Of a DNA stretch of 64,000 nucleotides, positions 24,601-32,463 are shown piece by piece. Every line of letters begins with the position of its first letter. Position 1 is the first letter of the stretch. The position numbers and the translations under genes are program-made. Source of the stretch: Leifsonia sp. NPDC080035 (GTDB lineage: Bacteria > Actinomycetota > Actinomycetes > Actinomycetales > Microbacteriaceae); assembly GCF_040050925.1 (NCBI RefSeq), contig NZ_CP157390.1, positions 1,674,001 to 1,738,000 on the forward strand, read 5' to 3'. The notes below the pieces were generated by a model. It worked only from the letters and a program-made list of their open reading frames with translations, was not told where the DNA came from and did not search any database.

Positions 24601-25066
24601 GACAGCGAGAACCGAGCGATTGGCCGTGCTCCTGCGCACGCTGATGTTCGCCCAGCGAGCGGCGGGGGAGGAGTGGATCCGCGAGAGCGGGCTCACCCGA
24701 TCCCAGTCGTTCACCCTGGGGTACGTCGACGCCCACTCGGATCGCGGCGTGATCGGCCGCGAGCTCGCCGAGATGTCGGGAACGACGCCGGCCAGTGTCA
24801 CGAGCCTCCTGCAGGGACTCGAGGACCGCGGCTACATCACGCGGGAGCCGTCGCCGACGGACTCGCGCGTGAAGCTCGTCCGTGCGACGGCGGAGGGCTC
24901 CCGGGTGATCGCAGGATTCGACGAGGCCATGTCCGCCGCGCAGGAACGCCTCTTCTCCACACTCGACGACGCCGAGCAGGATGCGCTCATCGCGCTGCTC
25001 GAACGCGTCACAGACGGTGTCGACGCGCAGGACGACGGGCCGCCTCCCGGCCGCGGTCGGCGCTAG
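24599..25066 (+). CDS. MarR-family regulator
   Basis: 155 residues. The MarR fold is evident: VIGRELAEMSGTTPASVTSL (recognition helices), then LEDRGYITREPSPTDSRVKL as the wing, and a long C-terminal dimerisation helix. There is no ribosome-binding site; the -10 TAGAGT ends 7 nt before the ATG, so a leaderless transcript is likely. A MATE pump follows 64 bp later on the same strand and is the likely target. The C-terminal tail (DDGPPPGRGRR) is disordered. Confidence 0.9.
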   Translation: MTARTERLAVLLRTLMFAQRAAGEEWIRESGLTRSQSFTLGYVDAHSDRGVIGRELAEMSGTTPASVTSLLQGLEDRGYITREPSPTDSRVKLVRATAEGSRVIAGFDEAMSAAQERLFSTLDDAEQDALIALLERVTDGVDAQDDGPPPGRGRR

Positions 25067-25130
25067 CACCGACTCCGCACCCTCACTTCTTCTGGCTTTC
25101 GAAGCCGTTCACCGGAACGGAGGTTCCACC

Positions 25131-26555
25131 ATGTCCGAAACCAACAACCGCACCACGCTCTCCTCCGCCCCCATCTGGCGGGCGCTCGTGCACCTCTGCG
25201 TGCCCATGATCGCCGGCTTCTCGGTCGGCGCCGTCTACAACATCATCAACGCGGGCTTCATCGGGACGCTGCACTCGACCCCGCTGCTCGCCGCCCTCAC
25301 CTTCTCCCTCCCTGTGTTCGCCCTGGTCATGGCCGTCGGCGGCGTCTTCGGCGTCGGCGGCGGCACCTACGTGTCGCGCCTGCTCGGCTCGCAGGACGTG
25401 GAGGGCGCGGATGCGGACGCGGCCGCGCTCCGCATCAAGCAGGTGTCCTCGTTCACGCTGTGGGGCGCACTGATCGCCGGCGCGGGTATCGGCCTGCTCG
25501 GTGTGGTCTTCGCCGTGCCGCTGGCGGCAGCGGTCGGCGCGAGCGGCAGCGCCCTCGGACCGACAGCGCTCTACATCGGCGCGATGTTCGCCTTCGCGCC
25601 GATCTATGTCGCCGCGTTCGCGCTCGAGCAGCTGGTGCGGGCGGAGGGGGCGGCGGTCGCATCCATGACCGGCCTGATCGCGTCGACGATCGCCAACCTG
25701 GTGTTCGACGTGCTGTTCATCCTGGTGCTGAACTGGGGCGTCCTCGGCGCCGGCATCGCTCTCGGCCTCTCGAACATCGTGACCGTCGGCTACTACGTGT
25801 GGTGGCTGAGCAGGAAGAGCGAGGCCGTCTCGCTCGCGCTGCGGCACTTCCGCGTGGACAGGGAGATGCTTTCGACGGTGTTCGGCGTCGGCGTCTCGGA
25901 GCTGCTGATGTCGTCCTTCCTGATCGTCACCACGCTGGTGATGAACTGGATCGCGATCGGCTACGGGCAGTCCCTGCTCGCCGCGATGGGAGTGGCGCTG
26001 CGCATCTCGCAGCTGCCGGAGATGCTCTGCATGGGCGTGTTCATGGGCGCCATCCCGCTCTTCGCGTACGCCTTCGGCGCCAGGGACCACGGCCGGCTGC
26101 GCCGTGCGATCACCGGGAGCGCGATCGGGATCGCCGGGATCACGCTGGTGTTCTCCGGGATCGTCTTCGCCTTCCGCGACCAGGTGTTCGCGCTGTTCAG
26201 CGCCGACCCGTCGGTGGTGGAGGACGGCACGCTCATCCTGACCGCGATGCTGGTGGCGACGCTGTTCAACGGCTTCACGGGGCTCGTGATCGCGGTGTTC
26301 CAGGCGACAGAGCAGATGCGGAACGCCACGATCATGTCCGTCGCGCAGGGCATCCTGTTCATCCCGGTGGTGCTGCTCGGCAACGCGGTGTTCGGGATGA
26401 CCGGGGTGATCTGGGCGATGACGTTCACCGAGCTGCTCACGTTCGGTCTGGGCGCGCTGCTCTTCGCGCTCTCCCGCCGGGCGCTGGCCACCCCGTCCGC
26501 GGAAGCCGTGGCCGAGGCGACCGACCCCGCGCCCGAGCCGTCCCCCGTCCCGTAG
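25131..26555 (+). CDS. MATE-family efflux transporter
   Basis: 474 residues, 12 membrane segments arranged as two similar halves (LVHLCVPMIAGFSVGAVYNI in helix 1; GVGVSELLMSSFLIVTTLVM opening the second half). GGVFGVGGGTYVSRLLG is typical of MATE helix 2-3. It exports cationic or amphiphilic compounds using Na+ or H+. The charged C-terminal tail is Pro/Ala rich. ATG 25131 has GGAGG 8-12 bases upstream. It follows a MarR gene that probably controls it, and a strong palindrome begins 18 bp after the stop. Confidence 0.92.
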   Translation: MSETNNRTTLSSAPIWRALVHLCVPMIAGFSVGAVYNIINAGFIGTLHSTPLLAALTFSLPVFALVMAVGGVFGVGGGTYVSRLLGSQDVEGADADAAALRIKQVSSFTLWGALIAGAGIGLLGVVFAVPLAAAVGASGSALGPTALYIGAMFAFAPIYVAAFALEQLVRAEGAAVASMTGLIASTIANLVFDVLFILVLNWGVLGAGIALGLSNIVTVGYYVWWLSRKSEAVSLALRHFRVDREMLSTVFGVGVSELLMSSFLIVTTLVMNWIAIGYGQSLLAAMGVALRISQLPEMLCMGVFMGAIPLFAYAFGARDHGRLRRAITGSAIGIAGITLVFSGIVFAFRDQVFALFSADPSVVEDGTLILTAMLVATLFNGFTGLVIAVFQATEQMRNATIMSVAQGILFIPVVLLGNAVFGMTGVIWAMTFTELLTFGLGALLFALSRRALATPSAEAVAEATDPAPEPSPVP

Positions 26556-26572
26556 GCTCCGGGCCCGCGAAG

Positions 26573-26633
26573 CCGCCGAGTACGCGGATTCTCTCCGTAC
26601 TCGGCGGTTTCGGGGCGATTTTCTGCGTACTCG
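26573..26633 (+). repeat. Intergenic palindromic element, family 2, copy A
   Basis: A perfect 12-bp stem (CCGCCGAGTACG at 26573-26584; CGTACTCGGCGG at 26596-26607) with an 11-nt loop is followed by TTTCG and, 14 bp later, TCTGCGTACTCG (26622-26633), which can pair with the left arm instead. A second 61-bp copy is at 42522-42582, with the loop in reverse orientation. It lies 18 bp after the MATE stop and could end its transcript. Confidence 0.75.
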
Positions 26634-26667
26634 AGCGGTGGGATGGGGAGGATGGATGCGCGCGTTA

Positions 26668-26701
26668 CTTGCTATTGACAAGTCTGCTTGTTAAGAGCAA
26701 G
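26668..26701. promoter_or_regulatory. 34-bp inverted repeat upstream of VOC/HxlR genes
   Basis: CTTGCTATTGACAAG (26668-26682) and CTTGTTAAGAGCAAG (26687-26701) are inverted repeats matching at 13 of 15 positions around TCTG. TTGACA inside the left arm may be a -35. It is 40 bp upstream of the VOC gene and is the best candidate binding site for the HxlR regulator encoded second in the operon. Confidence 0.7.
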
Positions 26702-26741
26702 CTAAGGGCAGAAAGCGGCACACCGAATCCAGGAGGACATC

Positions 26742-27200
26742 ATGACCGCGACCAACATCTTCGTGAACATCCCGACCTCGGACCTCGAGCGCTCGAAGGC
26801 GTTCTACGAGGCCCTCGGCTACACCATCAACCCGCTCTTCACCGACGAGAACGCGGCCTGCGTCGTGCTCGACGAGAACGTCTTCTTCATGGTGCTCACC
26901 CGTGAATACCTGGCGACGTTCACCGACAAGGAGATCATCGACCCCGCCAAGCAGGCCGGCGCCATGGTGGCGCTCTCGTGCGAGTCCCGCGAAGGCGTCG
27001 ACGCCATCCTCGAGCGCGGGCTGAACGCGGGCGGCAGCGAGCCGCGCGAGGCGCAGGACTACGGCTTCATGTACTCGCGCGACCTGGAGGACCCGGACGG
27101 CAACAACTTGTCCTACCTCTACATGGCGCCGGCCGCCGCCGAGAAGGGCCCGGAGGCGTACATGACCGAGCAGGGAGCCGACGCCTCGGCATCGGCCTGA
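26742..27200 (+). CDS. VOC (glyoxalase/bleomycin-resistance) family protein
   Basis: 152 residues, one vicinal-oxygen-chelate module: FVNIPTSDLERSKAFYEALG at the start and DLEDPDGNNLSYLYMAP at the end are diagnostic. The two beta-alpha-beta-beta-beta repeats could form a small-molecule or metal site on dimerisation. The substrate is unknown. Strong AGGAGG ribosome site before ATG 26742. It shares an operon with an HxlR regulator 4 bp downstream, a common pairing for stress- or quinone-responsive genes. Confidence 0.88.
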   Translation: MTATNIFVNIPTSDLERSKAFYEALGYTINPLFTDENAACVVLDENVFFMVLTREYLATFTDKEIIDPAKQAGAMVALSCESREGVDAILERGLNAGGSEPREAQDYGFMYSRDLEDPDGNNLSYLYMAPAAAEKGPEAYMTEQGADASASA

Positions 27201-27204
27201 GCGC

Positions 27205-27921
27205 ATGGCTGCCCGATCGCCGCGGGGGTTCGGTCAGTACGGGGGAGTGGCCCGCGCCGTCGAGCGGGTCGGGGAACGCTGGGCTCTGCTCATCGTCCGC
27301 GACCTGCTCGCCGGTGCGCGGCGGTACAGCGACCTGAAGTCCGGCCTCCCGCGCATCCCGACGAACATCCTGAGCGACCGGCTCAAGGAGTTGCAGGAGG
27401 CGGGCGTCATCCGGCGCGTCCCCACGGTCCGGGGCGGATACGAGCTGACGCCGCTCGGGCGCGCGCTCGAACCCGTGGTGCTCGAACTGGAACGCTGGGG
27501 CTGGGCGACGCTCGGCGACCCCGGCGACGGCGAGGTGCTCACCGCTGACGCGCTCGCAGTGTCGCTGCGTGCGGCGTTCCGCCCGGACGAGGCGGAGGCG
27601 CTGCCGCCGACCGAGTACGTGCTGCATGTCGGCGACGTCTCGATCAGTGCGATTGTGGCGGGACGCGCGCTCGACCTGATCGCGATCGGCCCGGCCGCTC
27701 TCCCGCAGCCGACGCGCAGGCTCGCGGCGATCGTCCCGGTGGATGTGCTCGAGCTGCTGGTGCCGATGTCCGGCTTCCGCGAGCTTCTCGTCGGCGGGAC
27801 CGGGGACGCCGAGGTGACCGTCGGCGACGATGCGCTGCTGACCCGGTTCCATCGGACGTTCCGGATCGATCCCGTCCCCGACGCGGACGCGGGGGAGTCG
27901 GCGGTGGCGTCGGTGGCGTGA
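27205..27921 (+). CDS. HxlR-family regulator with C-terminal extension
   Basis: 238 residues. The first 100 form the HxlR winged helix: AVERVGERWALLIVRDLLAG, RYSDLKSGLPRIPTNILSDR and LKELQEAGVIRRV. HxlR proteins are usually 100-130 residues; here about 120 more follow, with mixed beta/alpha character (YVLHVGDVSISAIVAGRALD) recalling an SCP2-like or ligand-sensing domain. It may sense electrophiles or another ligand and act on the inverted repeat upstream of the VOC gene. It starts 4 bp after the VOC stop. Confidence 0.88.
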   Translation: MAARSPRGFGQYGGVARAVERVGERWALLIVRDLLAGARRYSDLKSGLPRIPTNILSDRLKELQEAGVIRRVPTVRGGYELTPLGRALEPVVLELERWGWATLGDPGDGEVLTADALAVSLRAAFRPDEAEALPPTEYVLHVGDVSISAIVAGRALDLIAIGPAALPQPTRRLAAIVPVDVLELLVPMSGFRELLVGGTGDAEVTVGDDALLTRFHRTFRIDPVPDADAGESAVASVA

Positions 27922-27960
27922 CGGCGTGCGCGGCGCGCGCAGGCCGGCGATTGGTGGCGC

Positions 27961-27991
27961 TTGTCGGCGCGCGTCGATTGACCAGTATTCT
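27961..27991 (+). promoter_or_regulatory. Leaderless promoter of LysR-type gene
   Basis: TTGTCG (27961-27966), 19 bp, TATTCT (27986-27991), then 6 nt to ATG 27998. No Shine-Dalgarno is present. Confidence 0.55.
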
Positions 27992-27997
27992 TGCTGA

Positions 27998-28867
27998 ATG
28001 GAACTCCGTCAGCTCGAGCACTTCGTCACCGTCGCCGAGGAGAAGCACTTCACGCGGGCCGCGGAGCTGCTGCAGATCTCGCAGTCCGGGCTCTCCGCGT
28101 CCATCCGGTCGCTGGAGCAGGAACTCGGCACCTCACTGTTCATCCGGAGCACCCGGCGGGTCGAGCTGACGACGGCCGGCCAGGCGCTGCTCGCCGACTC
28201 GGTACGCACGCTGGCCAGCGCGGCGGCGGCGCGGAACGCGGTCGCTGCCGTGCGAGGGCTGGTGCGCGGCCGGCTGACCATCGGGGCGGAGCCGTGCCTC
28301 GGCTCGGTCGACCTTCCGGCCGAGCTGGCGTCCTTCCGCACGGCGAACCCGGGCGTGGAGGTGCGCCTGCGCTACTCGGGCTCGGTCGAGCTCGTGGACG
28401 CGGTCGCGGGCGGCCGGGTGGATGTCGCGGTCGTCGTCGACACCGGGCACACTCCCGCTGGGGTTCAGCTGCGGCGGCTCAGCACGCAGGAGCTGCTCGT
28501 GCTCTGCCATCCGGAGCACCGGTTCTCCGGCGAGGAGCGCATCCCGATCGAGTCGCTGCGCGGCGAGGCGCTGGTCGGGTTCCAGGACGGCTGGGGGGCG
28601 CAGGCGCTGACGCGTCGCGCGTTCGCGGCGGCGGGATTCGACTACCGAGCGGCGATGGAGGTCAACGACGTGCATCCGCTGCTCGACCTCGTCGGCTACA
28701 ACCTGGGCGTTGCCGTGGTTCCAGCGAGCTTCGCGCGCAAGCGGCCTGACCAGTTGCGCGCGGTCGCGCTGAGCGGCGACGTCCCGACGTGGACGGTCGC
28801 GGTGGCGGTCGCGGAGGAGCCGAGCCCGGCCGCCGCGGCGTTCCTGCGGCAGCTCCAGACCGCCTGA
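27998..28867 (+). CDS. LysR-family transcriptional regulator
   Basis: 289 residues. The N-terminal helix-turn-helix is standard (MELRQLEHFVTVAEEKHFTR, then LQISQSGLSASIRSLEQELG). Residues about 90-285 form the periplasmic-binding-like effector domain (RGRLTIGAEPCLGSVDLPAE). It is flanked by same-strand genes, VOC/HxlR upstream and NagZ-like downstream, with no divergent partner, so its target is not obvious. Expression appears leaderless. Confidence 0.92.
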   Translation: MELRQLEHFVTVAEEKHFTRAAELLQISQSGLSASIRSLEQELGTSLFIRSTRRVELTTAGQALLADSVRTLASAAAARNAVAAVRGLVRGRLTIGAEPCLGSVDLPAELASFRTANPGVEVRLRYSGSVELVDAVAGGRVDVAVVVDTGHTPAGVQLRRLSTQELLVLCHPEHRFSGEERIPIESLRGEALVGFQDGWGAQALTRRAFAAAGFDYRAAMEVNDVHPLLDLVGYNLGVAVVPASFARKRPDQLRAVALSGDVPTWTVAVAVAEEPSPAAAAFLRQLQTA

Positions 28868-28897
28868 CTCGCTCCTCGACGCGGGTGTCGCGCCTTC

Positions 28898-28945
28898 TTG
28901 GAAATGGGTTGCATTCTGCAGCCGGGTTGTGAAGGATATTTCCAA
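28898..28945. promoter_or_regulatory. Wide inverted repeat upstream of NagZ-like gene
   Basis: TTGGAAAT (28898-28905) and ATTTCCAA (28938-28945) are perfect 8-bp inverted arms 32 bp apart, ending 22 bp before the start codon. Such spacing fits a looped or dimer-of-dimers operator, or a paired promoter site; the regulator is unknown. Confidence 0.4.
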
Positions 28946-28967
28946 ACGACGCGAGGGGAATGCCGCG

Positions 28968-30473
28968 ATGATGCACAGCTCCACCGATCCCGCCATCCGA
29001 AGACTCGTCGCCGGCGTGCTCTGGCCGGGCTTCCTTGGCAGATCCGCGCCCGACTGGCTGCTGCGTGAGCTCGACTGCGGACTGGCCGGGGCCGTGTACT
29101 TCGGGCAGAACATCAATCAGGACGATCCGGACCAGGTGAGCACCCTCTCCCGCCGGCTCGCGGTGCGCCCTGGCGTGCTGCTCGGCATCGACGAGGAGGG
29201 CGGGCGCGTCTCGCGCCTGGAGACGGCGCGCGGCTCCACGCTGCCGAGCGCCGCGCAGCTGGGGCGTGTCGACGATCCCGCTCTCACCAGGGCAGCCGCG
29301 GCGGAGCTCGGTCGCCGGGTGCGCGCGTCCGGGGCGAACGTCGCCCTCGCGCCGGTCGCCGACGTCAACACGAACCCGCGCAATCCCGTGATCGGCACGC
29401 GGTCGTTCGGCGCGACGGCGGAGCTCGTGTCGCGACACGTCGCCGCGAGCGTCCACGGCATCCAATCGGCCGGTGTCGCCGCCTGCGCGAAGCACTACCC
29501 GGGCCACGGCGACACCGCGGTGGATTCGCACCTCGGGCTTCCGTACGTCGCGCTCCCCGGGGACGAGGTGGAGGCGCAGCACCTGCCACCGTTCCAGGCG
29601 GCCATCGACGCGGGCATCGCCGCGATCATGACCTCGCACGTCGTCGTCGAGGCGTTCGGCGACGCTCCCGCCACGGTCGACGCCCGGGTGCTGGGGATGC
29701 TGCGGGAAGGCGGTTTCACCGGCGCGATCGTGACGGACGCCCTCGACATGGCGGCCATCCGCGCCCAGTACGGCTCCGGCCCCGGCGCGGTACGCGCCCT
29801 GCTGGCCGGGGCGGACCTGCTCTGCCTCGGCAACCCGTTCGACCACGCGCCCGCGGGCGGTGTTCCGAGTGACGAGGCCGAATACGCGGTGGTCAGGGAT
29901 GCGCTGCTCGGCGCGGTGGAGGGCGGCGACCTCCCGGTGTCCGTCCTGGAGCGCGCGGCGGCCTCGGTCGCGGCCCTCTCGCAACGGGTGGTCGCGCTCG
30001 CCGTCGACGCGGAAGCAGGAGAGCCGTTCGACGCGGCCGCGGTGGTGCTCGAGGCCGTCGTGGTGCACGGCGCGCCCGCGCTGAGCGGCGGGGACCGCAT
30101 CCTGCTCGACCTGCGCGATCGGGCGAGCGGGGTGGTCGGGTCGGTTGCGGAGCCGTTCGCGGTCGCGTTCGGCGCCGGCCGCGTGCAGGTCGGGCCGCTC
30201 GGCGGTCGCGACGTCGTCGCGGCGCTGTCGGACGCGCTCGCAGCCGTGCCGGCCGACGCGCAGCCGATCGCTCTGGTGGACGCGGTGCAGGAGGGGAGTG
30301 CGCAGCGGCGTGCGCTCGGGATGCTGGCCGCGGCCCGGCCGGGCGCGATCGCCGTCAACACGGGGCTGCCCGCGCCGGAGGGGCTGCCGCTCGACGGGAT
30401 CGACGCCTACGGGTCGAGCCGGGTCACGGCGGAGGTCGTAGCCGCGCTCACCGCCGGGGCTCCGGTCGCCTGA
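28968..30473 (+). CDS. nagZ: Glycoside hydrolase family 3, beta-N-acetylhexosaminidase (NagZ-like)
   Basis: 501 residues from ATG 28968, with GAGGGG 9 bases upstream. The NagZ hallmark is complete: CAKHYPGHGDTAVDSHLGLP with the catalytic His/Asp dyad, and the nucleophile Asp is in IVTDALDMAAI. LLGIDEEGGRVSRL is the substrate-pocket motif. A second domain of about 160 residues follows. The protein lacks a signal peptide, so it acts in the cytoplasm, removing GlcNAc from cell-wall muropeptides or other GlcNAc-glycosides. It ends 18 bp before a large intergenic palindrome. Confidence 0.9.
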   Translation: MMHSSTDPAIRRLVAGVLWPGFLGRSAPDWLLRELDCGLAGAVYFGQNINQDDPDQVSTLSRRLAVRPGVLLGIDEEGGRVSRLETARGSTLPSAAQLGRVDDPALTRAAAAELGRRVRASGANVALAPVADVNTNPRNPVIGTRSFGATAELVSRHVAASVHGIQSAGVAACAKHYPGHGDTAVDSHLGLPYVALPGDEVEAQHLPPFQAAIDAGIAAIMTSHVVVEAFGDAPATVDARVLGMLREGGFTGAIVTDALDMAAIRAQYGSGPGAVRALLAGADLLCLGNPFDHAPAGGVPSDEAEYAVVRDALLGAVEGGDLPVSVLERAAASVAALSQRVVALAVDAEAGEPFDAAAVVLEAVVVHGAPALSGGDRILLDLRDRASGVVGSVAEPFAVAFGAGRVQVGPLGGRDVVAALSDALAAVPADAQPIALVDAVQEGSAQRRALGMLAAARPGAIAVNTGLPAPEGLPLDGIDAYGSSRVTAEVVAALTAGAPVA

Positions 30474-30490
30474 ATGCGGTCGCGCCTGCA

Positions 30491-30549
30491 CCGAGGGGCA
30501 CGTCGTTGTCACTTTTCGGGCGAAGAAGTGACGACAACGTGCCCCTCGG
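30491..30549. repeat. Intergenic palindromic element, family 1, copy 1
   Basis: 24-bp arms (30491-30514 and 30526-30549) match at 22 positions with an 11-nt loop. The arms begin CCGAGGGGCACGT. It lies between the convergent nagZ-like and aldo/keto reductase genes, 18 and 36 bp from their stops, and can fold in transcripts from either side. Related copies are at 43871, 46398 and 55484. Confidence 0.85.
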
Positions 30550-30584
30550 CGGGTGGCGGGTGGCGGGTGGCCGGGGGCCGCGCG

Positions 30585-31445
30585 TCAGGCGGCGTTCAGG
30601 CGGGCCAGCTCGTCCGGGGTCAGCTCCACGTCGACCGCCGAGACGGAGTCGCGAATGGTCTCCGGACGCGACGATCCGGGGATGGGGATGACATGCGGGC
30701 TCTGCGCGAGGTGCCAGGCGAGCGCGACGACCTGCGGGCTGATCCCGCGCGCCTGCGCCACCTCGGCGAACGGCGCGAACCGGTCGCCGAGGTCGCCCGC
30801 TGAGCTGATGCCGCCGAGCGGGCTCCACGGCAGGAAGGCGATGCCGAGCTCGTCGGCGAGCCTCAGCTCCGGCTCGCTCGAGCGGAACGCCGGCGAGAAC
30901 TGGTTCTGCACCGACGCCAGCCGACCGCCGAGGATGTCCTGCGCCTGGCGGATCTGCTCGGGGTTCGCGTTCGAGATGCCCGCGAGCCGGATGATCCCGT
31001 CGTCGAGCAGGTCGCGGATCGCGCCCACCGAGTCCTCGTAGGGCACCTCCGGGTCGGGGCGGTGGAACTGGTACAGCCCGATCGCGTCGCCGCCGAGTCG
31101 GCGGAGCGACTCCTCGGCTGCCGCCTTCACGTACTCGGGGCGGCCGTCCACGTACCAGCTGCCGTCGCCGGGGCGGAGGTGGCCGCCCTTCGTGGCGACG
31201 AGCACGCCCGAGGTGTCGCCGCCCCAGCTGCGCAGCGCCTCCGCGATCAGCTCCTCGTTGTGGCCGACCTCGTCTGCGTGCAGGTGGTACGCGTCCGCAG
31301 TGTCGAAGAAGGTGACGCCCTCCTCCAGCGCGGCGTGGATGGTCGCGATCGAGCGCTTCCGGTCCGGCCGTCCCTCGATCGACATGGGCATGCCGCCCAG
31401 GCCGATCGCGGAGACCTCGACGTCGGCGATCCTGCGTGTCTTCAC
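30585..31445 (-). CDS. Aldo/keto reductase
   Basis: 286 residues from GTG 31445, with AAGGAG 7-8 bases upstream; the longer frame upstream has no support. The TIM-barrel AKR motifs are GVTFFDTADAYH (catalytic Asp and Tyr), VLVATKGG (Lys), LGGDAIGLYQFHRPD (His) and the NADPH-binding IPIPGSSRPETI. It reduces an aldehyde or ketone with NADPH; substrate unknown. It follows another aldo/keto reductase by 22 bp on the same strand, so the two are probably cotranscribed. Confidence 0.9.
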   Translation of the reverse strand: MKTRRIADVEVSAIGLGGMPMSIEGRPDRKRSIATIHAALEEGVTFFDTADAYHLHADEVGHNEELIAEALRSWGGDTSGVLVATKGGHLRPGDGSWYVDGRPEYVKAAAEESLRRLGGDAIGLYQFHRPDPEVPYEDSVGAIRDLLDDGIIRLAGISNANPEQIRQAQDILGGRLASVQNQFSPAFRSSEPELRLADELGIAFLPWSPLGGISSAGDLGDRFAPFAEVAQARGISPQVVALAWHLAQSPHVIPIPGSSRPETIRDSVSAVDVELTPDELARLNAA

Positions 31446-31467
31446 TCGTGTTCTCCTTCCGCCCGGG

Positions 31468-32439
31468 TCACCAGGCGTAGTCCTCGGGGGCGGTCTTGTG
31501 TCCGGGGAAGATCTCGTCGAGGCGGGCGAGGGCCGACTCGTCCAGCGTGACGTCGAGGGCGCGGATGCCCGCATCCAGCTGCTCGCGGGTGCGCGGTCCG
31601 ATGATCGGGCCCGTGACGCCGGGACGGGTCAGCAGCCACGCGAGTGCGACGTCGCCCGGCTCGTGCCCGAGCTCGTCGGCGAACGCCTCGTAGGCCTCCA
31701 CCGCGTCCCTGTGCTTGGCGAGGGTGTCGGCCGCGCGCCCCTCGAGGCGACGCTTGCCCTCGTTCTGCTTGCGGACGACGCCGCCGAGCAGGCCGCCGTG
31801 CAGCGGCGACCAGGCGATCACGCCGACGCCGTTGGCCTGCGCGGCGGGGAGCACCTCCAGCTCCACCTGGCGGGTGAGCAGGTTGTAGATGGACTGCTCG
31901 CTCACGAGCCCGAGGAAGTTCCGCTTGCGGGCCTCGGCCTGCGCGGTGGCGATGTGCCAGCCGCCGAAGTTGCTCGACCCGGCGTAGAGGATCTTGCCCT
32001 GCGCGACCGCGGTCTCCATCGCCTGCCAGATCTCGTCCCAGGGAGTGTCCCTGTCGACGTGGTGGAACTGGTAGATGTCGATATGGTCGGTCTGCAGGCG
32101 CTTCAGGCTCGCATCCAGCGCGCGCCGGATGTTGAGGGCGGAGAGCCGGCCGTCGTTCGGCCAGTCGCCCATGTCGCCATACAGCTTGGTGGCGAGGACC
32201 GTGCGCTCGCGGCGGCCGTCGCCCTTCGCGAACCACTCGCCGATGATCGACTCGGTGTTCCCCTTGCCGGTGTGCTGGCCGTAGACGTTGGCCGTGTCGA
32301 AGTAGTTGATGCCGGCGTCGTGCGCGGCGTCCATGATGTCGAACGAGTCCTCGCGGCTGGTCTGCGGCCCGAAGTTCATGGTGCCGAGGACGAGACGGGA
32401 GACTTTCAGGCCGGAACGGCCGAGGTGCGTGTACTCCAT
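31468..32439 (-). CDS. Aldo/keto reductase
   Basis: 323 residues. The start is MEYTHLGRSGLKVSRLVLGT, typical of the YghZ/Kv-beta-like AKR group. Catalytic tetrad regions are INYFDTANVYG, VLATKLYGD and HIDIYQFHHVD; cofactor contacts are WSPLHGGLLGG and GPIIGPRTREQL. The role is unknown; such enzymes detoxify reactive carbonyls or reduce sugars. First of a two-AKR set. The small gap (24 bp) to the esterase upstream suggests the three minus-strand genes may form one operon. Confidence 0.92.
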   Translation of the reverse strand: MEYTHLGRSGLKVSRLVLGTMNFGPQTSREDSFDIMDAAHDAGINYFDTANVYGQHTGKGNTESIIGEWFAKGDGRRERTVLATKLYGDMGDWPNDGRLSALNIRRALDASLKRLQTDHIDIYQFHHVDRDTPWDEIWQAMETAVAQGKILYAGSSNFGGWHIATAQAEARKRNFLGLVSEQSIYNLLTRQVELEVLPAAQANGVGVIAWSPLHGGLLGGVVRKQNEGKRRLEGRAADTLAKHRDAVEAYEAFADELGHEPGDVALAWLLTRPGVTGPIIGPRTREQLDAGIRALDVTLDESALARLDEIFPGHKTAPEDYAW

Positions 32440-32463
32440 GAGTTCACCATCCGCCCGGTGGAG

